A stretch of DNA of 64,000 nucleotides from Cepaea nemoralis (taxonomy: Eukaryota > Mollusca > Gastropoda > Stylommatophora > Helicidae): contig JACEFZ010014476.1 in the NCBI GenBank assembly GCA_014155875.1, forward strand, positions 498,501 through 562,500. The letters run 5' to 3'. The position numbers were made by a program, and so were the translations under genes. This document shows, piece after piece, positions 55,399 to 64,000 of this stretch; within the stretch, counting starts at the first letter, position 1; each line of letters begins with the position of its first letter. The notes under the pieces were generated by a model. The model was not told where the DNA came from. It did no database searches and was given only the letters and a program-made list of their open reading frames with translations.

Positions 55399-57013
55399 AA
55401 TATATACATCACGACGTCATGATGTTATGACGTCAGATGTAGAGCGTGATTACAAGCGCGGTCTTGTCAAAAACGCTAGACCGCCGGCGTAGATGCATTT
55501 TGACAAAAGAAGTCCCGTTAGAAAGATACAAAAGTATCAATGATGTGGTCCGTGTAGAGGGATGAAACATTACACGTAAATACAACAATGAGTTTTGAAT
55601 GCAATCATACAATCATTGGCTTTGCAATTGCTATGAATATTCCATAACAATTCCTCCACATGTTCATCGTTGGATGACAACTGCCATGTCCCGCCACTGA
55701 AATACCACAATATACAGCATGCCATCTTTGTAATTTCAGTTTGGGATTGCCAACTTTAATAGTCGAAAACTACATAATCATACGTAAAAATGGATGATAA
55801 GGTTAACTGAACATACTGTAACAATGCACAGTCTTGTTAAAACGGAATTTACGGGTGTACTTGCGTCTTATAAAGTCAGTCTGTACTTCCGTCAAGGACA
55901 CGGATTTGAGAAGACTAGAGGTATACATTCGTAGCTCGTGGACGGAAACATAATATCCAGTAATCGGTCCCTTTTTTAACGCGATCTTGAAATAATCGGG
56001 GAATTTAACATAACGAATACTCTAAACCTCATTAAACCGGAGACACAAAAACAAGAAAACGAAAATCATCGCAAAAACATCTCCGGTAAAGTTCGGCAAC
56101 CGTAAACTCGAGTGCCTACCTCTAGCTTCACGTGTTTATATTTTCTGTTGTGTCCTATCATCTCTACATCTTTCCTGTACATAAATGTGTGTCGATCAAA
56201 AGCTTGTATTTCGCTATAAGATAAGTGTCGAGATGGTAGGGATATGATAACAACGTGTACTTGAGCAACGTTACGCCTATCAATATATCAGCCATAGTTG
56301 CAGTCTAGTATTTCCGGTTCCCAGGTAAACTATACAAGCACTTTCCAAGACGCTATTCTCTCACGTAAAGAGCTACATATTTAATCAGTGCTTCCAAAGC
56401 TTTCTTTCTAGACCACACTCTCAGAATGGCAATCTAATGACACCACGCCGAATTTTATATCTAAAATACAGCTGTTCGGTGCTTAATTTATAATCATAAA
56501 AATAATCAAGCACATTGCGGTCTGGCGTATATGAGGATGCTTCTCCTCATTTTCTTTAAGAGCACGTTCGTGCGCTCACACTCTCCGTGTGAAGACACGT
56601 GGCTTTGTCTTCTCCTTCTTCTTCGTTCCCCTTTCGAGTTAAGGGGTCACACGTGGTTATGCACGTATTTGACAATGACGTGCGTCTGTGCGAGGTTTGC
56701 TTCCTTTAGACAGATTCCATCCAAGGATGTAAGGACTCTCTTTCTGATTTATAACTGCAGTGGAATTTTAAAGTGCTCAATTTTCACACTGAACGTCTGT
56801 TGTTCCCACTTATCTGAGAGCGTTGGGTATCTGACTTCACTACCCAAGAGGTCAGGGGTCACACGGAGCCTGTCTCACTCTTAAAGCTAACTTTCCCAGT
56901 TACTATAGCATGCGATGTATATAAAGTGTGATTAATGATATGTCACTATGGCGGGTTTGGTGGTATAATGGTAAGCTACGCTGACAGTGGCATCAGCAAG
57001 GGATTGATGTCAG

Positions 57014-57017
<4 letters not shown>
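55399..57017. other. no gene recognised
   Basis: Holds a copy of the 25.74-kb block (AACGCGATCTTGAAATAATC at 55978-55997). Near 56950 GGTGGTATAATGGTAAGCTA is A-box-like without a B box. The 117-codon frame at 56531 has no domain. Confidence 0.4.
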
Positions 57018-57101
<84 letters not shown>

Positions 57102-57167
57102 GTCTGTCTGTCTGTCTGTTTATCTGTTGTCTGTCTGTGTGTCTAACTATTCATCTATCTTTCTATA

Positions 57168-57236
<69 letters not shown>

Positions 57237-57434
57237 ATCTATCTATCTATCTATCTACATACCTACCTACCTACCTACCAACCTATCTATCTATCTATCT
57301 ATCTATCTCTCTGTCGGTCGGTCGTTCTGTCGATCGAGCGGTCTGTCTGTCTGTCTGTCTGTCTGTCCATCCATTCATTCATTCATCCATCCATCCGTCA
57401 GTCCGCCCGTCTGTCTGTCTGAGTGCGTCCCTAT
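57018..57434. repeat. compound microsatellite: (CT)n, (CTGT)n, (ATCT)n, (CTAC)n, (GTCT)n, (ATCC)n
   Basis: Over 400 bp of successive pyrimidine-rich tetranucleotide blocks. Ser-Leu-Tyr-Ile frames across it are artefacts. Confidence 0.97.
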
Positions 57435-57504
57435 CTATCACTCTGTCACTCCAATATATATATATATTCAACTGCTTCAACATATATATATAACTTCAAC
57501 TGCT

Positions 57505-58079
57505 CCAACATCATAAGTGAAGAAATATAAACTAGAATCAACTCTGGAAATAAGATATACTATGCACTACAACATCTACTAAAATCAAATGCGCTATCTC
57601 GTAACACCAACATCACAATATACAAAACACTGATCATACCAGTTGTGCTGTATGGCTCTGAAACCTGGAGTACAACGAAAGGAGACGAAGCCTTGTTACA
57701 AACCTTTGAGAACAAAATTTTAAGACGCATCTTTGGACCCATTAGGGATACACAAAGTGGAGACTGGAAAAGAAGAAGTAACAAAGACATTTATAAGTCC
57801 CCGCTAATCACTGGTATCATGAAGGCTAATAGACTACAATGGCTGGGGCATATAGAAAGAATGGAAGATAATAGGGAAACAAAACTCGCTTACACTCAGG
57901 AAATAAATGACCGTAGACCCCGAGGTAGACCAAGAAGACGGTGGAGAGATAATACATATACAGACCTACAAGCACTTGGAATCAACGACTGGCAAGAGAA
58001 GGTCCACCAGAGAGACGAATGGAGACGGATTGTATCTGCAGCAAAGAACCTTAATGGCTCGGAACACTGAAGAAGAAGC

Positions 58080-58081
<2 letters not shown>
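57505..58081 (+). pseudogene. RT C-terminal fragment, family W
   Basis: Plus strand: KIYYALQHLLKSNALS, IYKTLIIPVVLYGSETWSTT, LLQTFENKILRRIFGP, MKANRLQWLGHIERMEDNR, RRPRGRPRRRWRDNTYTDLQ and EWRRIVSAAKNLNGSEH-stop. This is the thumb and basic C-terminal part of an endonuclease-RT element. A 141-codon frame (57645-58070) is open, so this piece is well kept, but endonuclease and palm are missing. Immediately after the stop the DNA passes into (TA)n. Confidence 0.85.

Positions 58082-58140
<59 letters not shown>
58082..58140. repeat. (TA)n tract between family W and family Z
   Basis: About 29 TA units. Confidence 0.95.
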
Positions 58141-58142
<2 letters not shown>

Positions 58143-58316
58143 CAGCCGTAGTCGCAGACCTGCACACAGGCGGCTCAGGCCATATGGTCGTCTTCTACTG
58201 ACCGGAGAAGCAGTGGGAATCGGCAGCCCCCTGAGCGACTGAGCAGCCCTCTATAGGAACACACTGCTTACCTCCATAGCATCACGAGGAAGGGGCTAGA
58301 AAAGGTGCCCTAAACA

Positions 58317-59297
58317 TTGTCTGCTTCATCACTACCTAACCAGCTAGCCGCGGTTGGTGGGTACCCTAACTGCGGTCGACATACAAAGAAAGATAAAACA
58401 AGCAAAGCTAAAAGAGTAAACCATATTCCCTTAACAATTGGAAGTTGGAATGTACGCACCCTACTTGACAGAGACGGCGCGTCGGGTCCAGAGAGACGAA
58501 CAGCACTGATTGGGAGAGAGCTGGGCAGGTACAACATCGACATTGCAGCCTTGAGCGAGACACGACTTGCAGAAGAAGGCCAAATCTGTGAAATTGGTGC
58601 CGGCTACACATTTTTCTGGAGTGGAAGGAAAAGCCAGGAAAGACGCCAATCCGGTGTGGGATTTGCCATTACGTCGGCCCTGGTGGGCAAATTAGCTGGA
58701 TTTCCAAAGGCTATAAACGACAGGCTCATGACCATGAAGTTGCCTCTGCTGAATGGAAGGAAGCACGCAACCATTGTGAGTGTCTACGCACCAACTATGA
58801 CCAACGAAGATGATGTCAAGAACAAGTTCTATGAGGACCTGCACAACGTATTAACATCTGTTCCCAAAGGAGACAAACTTATACTCCTTGGGGATTTCAA
58901 TGCCAGAGTAGGCACGGACACCACCTCTTGGAGTGGCATTATTGGAAAGCATGGAGTCGGAAATTGTAACAGCAATGGACTCCGCCTCCTTCAGACATGT
59001 GCCGAACATGATCTCCTGATTACGAACACAATTTTCCGTCTACCCATGAGAAATAGGACATCGTGGATGCACCCTCTCTCGAAACACTGGCACCTCATTG
59101 ACTATGTCATCGTCAGGGGGAGTGACAGACAAGACGTTCGAGTGACAAAATCCATGTGTGGTGCCGAATGTTGGACAGACCATCGTCTCATTGTCTCGAA
59201 AATGAACATCCACATCAGGCCACCACTGCGTCCTCAAGGGGCGAAAATGCAAACAAAGCTAAATGTCACCCGCCTAAACAGCAAGAAAATGCAGTAG
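58317..59297 (+). pseudogene. family Z ORF, part 1: APE-type endonuclease
   Basis: A 326-residue open part. Endonuclease motifs by residue: N45 (GSWNVRTLL), E81 (LSETRL), Y157 (VSVYAPT), D193 and N195 (LLGDFNARV), D262 (LIDYVIV), D288-H289 (WTDHRLI). All catalytic positions are present, so the domain could fold and nick DNA. The ORF ends in TAG (59295-59297), with TAA nine bases on; the same frame reopens at 59310 into the RT. So two stops separate the endonuclease and RT. The ATG at 58317 may not be the real start, as conserved sequence only begins near IGSWNVRT. Confidence 0.92.
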
Positions 59298-59309
59298 TTG
59301 TTTTAAAAT

Positions 59310-61658
59310 ATGCTGGAAGACCGACTCAAGCCCAATGCTGAAGCTAAACAGGATACAGAAACAGAATGGAGAGCCCTAAAGGACACAATTTACAACACTG
59401 CTATGGAAATCCTGGGTCCAGCCCCCCGAAAGCATAAAGACTGGTTTGATGAAAATTCCGAAGACATCAACCAATTGCTGGCCGAGAAACATCTTCTCCT
59501 CAAGGCACATTTGAATGACCCAAAGTCAACATTAAAAAAAAGATGCTTTCAAGAACATTCAGAGAGTAGTGCAGCAGAAACTTCGGCACATGCGGGACTC
59601 CTGGCTGAGCAGCAAAGCTGATGAAATTCAGGGCTTTGCTGACAGACATGATATGAAAAACTTCTACGACTCACTGAAAGCGGTCTATGGTCCTTCATCA
59701 CCAGGCATAGTTCCCCTCCTCAGTGCAGATGGGGGAACATTGGTCACCGATAAGAAAGAAATCCTCCAATGCTGGGCAGAGCATTTCAGCAAAATCTTAA
59801 ATGCAACTTCCTTCTTCGATGATGAAACAATCAACTGCCTTCCTCAAGTTCCCACCAATGAGACTCTTGATGACCTGCCACATTTGCCATAGTGGAAATA
59901 AACAAAGCCATCCAGCAACTCTCCAGCGGCAAGGCACCTGGTCCTGACTCCATCCCAGCAGAGATATACAAGGCAGGTGGGCCGGTCCTAACAGAGCAGC
60001 TTCACTAAGTCTTCACAAACATATGGATGAACGAGACCATGCCACAAGATTTTAAGGACGCGTCAATAGTCCACCTTTACAAACGTAAAGGAAACCGCCA
60101 ATCCTGTGACAACCACCGAGGCATCTCCTTGCTTTCAATTGCAGGGAAGATACTCGCCAGAATTCTTCTCAATCGCCTCACAGCCCATCTCGATCAAGGT
60201 CTTCTTCCTGAGAGTCAATGTGGCTTCAGAAAAGAACGTGGAACTGTTGACATGATTTTCGCTGCAAGGCAGCTGCAAGAGAAATGTCAGGAACAGAACT
60301 GCGAAATGTTCTCCACTTTCATTGACCTTACCAAGGCTTTTGATACAGTCAGCAGAGAAGGACTGTGGAAGATTATGGCAAAATATGGCTGTCCACGAAA
60401 GTTTGTCCATATAGTACGGCTATTTCATGACGGCATGCAGGCAAGAGTACAGGAAAATGGTGAACTGTCTGAACCCTTTCCTGTCACCAATGGAGTGAAG
60501 CAAGGATGTGTCCTGGCACCAACACTGTTCAACCTCATGTTTTCAGCCATGTTGATGAATGCCTTCGAGAACGACGACATTGGAATAGACATCAACTACC
60601 GTATGGATGGAAAGTTACTCAATCTCAGAAGGCTGGAAGCTAAAACCAAAATTAACAGCGGCACCGTCAGAGAGCTCCTGTTTGCTGATGATTGCGCTCT
60701 ATACGCCAACTCAGAGACGGACATGCAACATAATGTTTCAGCTTTCTCACATGCCTGTGCCAACTTTGGGATCAATATCCACTTGGAGAAGACTGTAGTT
60801 ATGTACCAGCCAGCTCCAGGGAATAATCACACTGTGCCGAATATCAAAGTGAATGATCATAGACTAAGTGTTGTGGACAAATTCACCTATCTTGGCAGCA
60901 CCATGTCACAAGCTGCCACAATCGATGACGAAGTGAATGCAAGAATCTCCAAGGCCAGACTGTACAAGAATGTATGGGACAGAACTGGAATAAGCCTGCA
61001 AACAAAGCTAAAAGTCTACAAAGCAGTTGTATTATCCACACTGCTATATGCTTGTGAAACCTGGACTGTTTATCAGCGACACGCTAGGAAATTAAATCAC
61101 TTCCACACAGTCTGCCTAAGGAAGCTACTGAAGATTAAATGGCAAGACAAGATTCCAGACACTGAAGTCCTAGAAAGAGCATCCATGCCCAGTATCCACA
61201 CTCTACTGATGAAGAATCAGATTCGCTGGGCTGGTCACTTGACTCGCATGCCAGATCGCAGGCTCCCTAAACGAATTTTTTACAGCGAACTGCGTTGTGG
61301 TAAACGCTCCCAAGGTGGCCAGAGGAGACGTTTTAAAGACACTCTGAAAATTTCACTGAATGCTTTTGGAATTCATCATGACACCTGGGAGGCTGCAGCC
61401 AGAGACCGAAATTCGTGGCGTGCATCATTGCACAAAGGTGCAGTTATATGAGAGGCAACCAGGACTGCAAGAGCTGTGAAGAAAAGGCAGGACAGAGAAA
61501 CCACTGCAGGAAATCCTCCTCCAGAGACGTCAAGCATTCTTTGCCCACATTGTCAAAGAACATTTCGAGCCAAAATAGGCCTTATCAGCCATCTTAGAAC
61601 CCACGGCTCCACACCTTCAACCCCACTGGATGAAATGAATGGTCATCATCATTCTTGA
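59310..61658 (+). pseudogene. family Z ORF, part 2: reverse transcriptase, C-terminal domain, C2H2 finger
   Basis: Linker 59310-59545 in the endonuclease frame; a shift at an A8 run near 59536; part 59569-59892 in another frame; back to the first frame at about 59883. RT then follows: SSGKAPGPDSIPAEIYKAGG, an in-frame TAA at about 60006, then a 474-codon open frame (60027-61451) with D100 (STFIDLTKAFDTV), FADD at 219-222, YLGSTMSQ, CETWTVYQR, RKLLKIKWQDKIPDTEVLE, IRWAGHLTRMPDR. A TGA (61449-61451) interrupts; the same frame then encodes a C2H2 finger [20 protein letters not shown] (61537-61608) and ends at 61658. Three stops and two shifts in all; the catalytic palm is intact. Confidence 0.93.
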
Positions 61659-61664
61659 TGGACA

Positions 61665-61796
<132 letters not shown>

Positions 61797-61797
61797 T

Positions 61798-62033
61798 ATT
61801 GTTTGCATATCCTTTACAGGACATTGCTGTCAACATCAGCATTTTTCAGCTGATTGTTGATTTCTTAGCAAGATTACGCTCAATAGTTTGCCATTGCTTT
61901 CTGAGCGGCCGGCTCACATACCCCGTAAGTTACCGACGCGATTCGAACCACTGCTGATTCTCACCGTTGTCACGTTTCCTGCGAGAGTATACGAGATTAC
62001 AGAGAAAAGTCGCTAACCTCTAGGCCAGGAAGC

Positions 62034-62036
<3 letters not shown>
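61798..62036 (-). mobile_element. SINE C copy enclosed by (TA)n
   Basis: Full-length antisense copy from GTTTGCATATCCTTTACAGG to AGGCCAGGAAGCCGA. The B box and A box are both kept (GATTCGAACC; CTCTAGGCCA on the plus strand). (TA)n touches both ends, so the target duplication cannot be read. Confidence 0.93.

Positions 62037-62126
<90 letters not shown>
62036..62126. repeat. (TA)n tract
   Basis: About 45 TA units. Confidence 0.97.
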
Positions 62127-62130
<4 letters not shown>

Positions 62131-62389
62131 CACGATTAATAAATCACATTCGAGTAATTGGAAAACCACTATATGTATTTATTTGCACGACCAGCACATA
62201 CATTCAATGAATGTTTTAATATCCTAGATATTCTTTTACTCTTTCCAGAAAGACTGGGGACTTTATGTTATTCTCTAACGACCGCGACGTGCCCATCTGC
62301 AGATTTTAGGAAACATCGCCATGGATAGATCGAGTGCTCTTGGAAATCGATACCTTATCTTACGTACAGCATTTTCTATCAGACACACT

Positions 62390-62562
62390 GTGTGCGTATG
62401 TATGTATGTGTGTATTTTGTGTGCGTGTGCTTGCGCGCGCGTGTGTGTATGTGCGTGCATGCGTGCGTGCCTGCGTGCACGCGTGCGTGTGTGTGTGTCT
62501 GTGTGTGTGTGTGTCCGTGCGAGCGTGCGTATGTGTGTGTGTGTGCGCGCGCGCGCGAGCGC
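62390..62562. repeat. GT/GC-rich alternating microsatellite
   Basis: GTGT, GCGC and GTGC units including GCGCGCGCG near 62548. Cys-Val and His-Thr-Ala-Arg frames are artefacts. Confidence 0.95.
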
Positions 62563-63224
62563 AGAAACAGAACAATAATCATGTTCTACCAGATCTGAAC
62601 AGTGAAGAGAACTATCTCACGGTCAGCATAACGTCTTGTATACCTAACTACTTTGAATATGTTAAACGTCGCGTGGTTTGGAAATAACAGTGGCGGAGGT
62701 TACTTTTCCTGGAAGAAGGAATAAAGGTAAGCCAGCTCGACGACGGAGCCACATTAGACATGAACGTGCAAAATCCGCGAGAACTTACAACGGAGCTGAG
62801 GGTAGTGATAACAGCCATAATCTGCAAAGGTCTTGCTACATAATGATTGTCCTCTAACTTACCACGAGTTCTGAACTAGTTTAGAAATCATATCATTATT
62901 TTTTTTTAGTGTATTAATGCTAATATTATCAAATGAGTTGCCGACTCGAGTGAGCGACCATGCTATTCTACATCTTATAATCGACTTCAAATTGTGCTAG
63001 ATAGTGTGCTGATATGAAATGAGGCTCCCGGGAATTTACACCCGTACTATTCTCCAATCCCTCTGTCCATAAATCGTTCCTTGGTTACAGTCTGTACACG
63101 TTTTTCTCTTCTCATTATGTGCCAAAACAAATCGATTCCATTGTGATTATGTTATGTTGTCGGTTTTCGTACCGTTCAAAGCAGCGGGTAACATCATAAT
63201 TGCTCACTTCCTGTGCCAAAGAAA
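62563..63224. other. no gene recognised
   Basis: Non-coding DNA with no supported feature. Confidence 0.4.
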
Positions 63225-63475
63225 ACTACACAAAATGTACACCAATGTCGCATACGAAGTCGTGAAGGGAGGATGTAGGAAACTCACAAAAACTGTCCTT
63301 AAAATGAAAATGCAGTCCATTGTCGGATGAGACGTCCAGTCGAGCAAAACCCCAGCATCTGCACACGCATTACTGCATAAGGTCAGTCGCCGAAGAGACG
63401 GCATATAACCGTCCGTCATTTTCTTATATTTACACTTCACAGCACAGCAAACGTGAGCACAAGCCACATTTTCTT
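63225..63475 (-). repeat. unidentified dispersed repeat, copy 2
   Basis: Reverse-strand partner of 51110-51335. The minus strand gives AHVCCAVKCKYKKMTDGYM and RRLTLCSNACADAGVLLDW in an 87-codon frame; copy 1 gives the aligned CAHVCCAVMCKFQKTADGY. Confidence 0.7.
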
Positions 63476-64000
63476 CTTGTATTTTTACAGTTATCCAGGA
63501 TATAGTTGTATCTTGTTGTTCTGGTCACCATTTCTATTACGGGATTACAGGAAACAATACGGTCGAAAACAACGGTGTCATTCGTCACGTTCACGCGGCA
63601 ACATAAACACGGTGTTTATCGTTTAAGTGCCAATTTAGATCCGTCTTGGTATAATGGTTAATGCGTCAACGCCATGACTGCAGCACTGGGTTTTGTCGGT
63701 TGCTTGTGAAACCAGTAGGGCCTGGTAAAATGTTTAATGTAACATTTTCAACACAAAGAAAAATTGCGATGAAGTGAGTTGTTACACCGCTTCCTATCGT
63801 TGTACTAGCAATGGGTTAAAGAAGGAGAGATGAAGTTGTGTTTAAAACTCCGGGGTGGCAGAAAACACCTATAGGAAAATCCTTTTTGTTGCACGAGAAT
63901 ACCTTAAACAACACATATTATTTTTCCGTAGAGAATGTTCGTGTTGTTACTAGATGACAACATTAGACGACAGGGGGATTAGAAGTGTTGACAACAAAAC
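63476..64000. other. no gene; a tRNA-like scrap near 63645
   Basis: GTCTTGGTATAATGGTTAAT at 63643 is A-box-like, but the following B box is not convincing. Nothing else is supported. Confidence 0.35.

Noticed and set aside
56935..57516. 193-codon Ser-Leu-Tyr-Ile ORF
   Set aside because: Spans the compound microsatellite.

Overview
This window is animal nuclear DNA, not bacterial or phage DNA. It has no operons or ribosome-binding sites. It is AT-rich and dense in microsatellites, with many nested and decayed mobile elements of animal type: Ty3/gypsy, APE-type non-LTR elements, a Penelope-like remnant, mariner, hAT and tRNA-derived SINEs. The one recognisable host-type gene is a broken seven-transmembrane receptor of the rhodopsin peptide-receptor style. 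The mix of endonuclease-reverse transcriptases, several with a C-terminal C2H2 finger, would suit a mollusc or another lophotrochozoan. That placement is an inference; no taxon-specific marker is present.

Layout. 1-7000 (minus): a nearly intact Ty3/gypsy element, with gag, a -1 slippery heptamer, and pol split by one frameshift in RNase H. 7000-16200: a patchwork of non-LTR fragments on both strands, an L2/CR1-like element (about 12.5-15.3 kb) and two mariner remnants. 16.3-17.2 kb (minus): GPCR pseudogene. 18.8-21.4 kb: a GC-richer block with eroded, unidentified coding-like frames. 21.8-30.1 kb: SINEs, RT and RNase H scraps, tandem repeats. 30.28-33.20 kb: a complete hAT transposon with an 8-bp target duplication, inserted into a SINE; its transposase frame has three stops. 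34-40 kb: a chain of element fragments (RT, mariner, RT with an inserted SINE, SINEs) separated by (TA)n tracts. 40-47 kb: low-complexity DNA, SINEs and RNase H/RT scraps. 47.9-49.5 kb: a long RT pseudogene. 50-55 kb: SINEs, RNase H, RT and Penelope remnants. 57.5-62.1 kb: a second (TA)n-separated chain containing a near full-length endonuclease-RT-zinc-finger element. 62.4-64 kb: microsatellite and an unidentified dispersed repeat.

The genes do not form a host pathway. The autonomous elements would have supplied copying or cutting enzymes for themselves and, for the non-LTR elements, probably for the SINEs. Every reverse transcriptase or transposase frame here is broken at least once, so no autonomous copy looks competent as read. 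Two SINE copies have clear 11-12 bp target duplications, which points to fairly recent mobility. Family letters used below (X, Y, Z, Z2, W; SINE A, B, C, C', E, F) are local labels for this window only.
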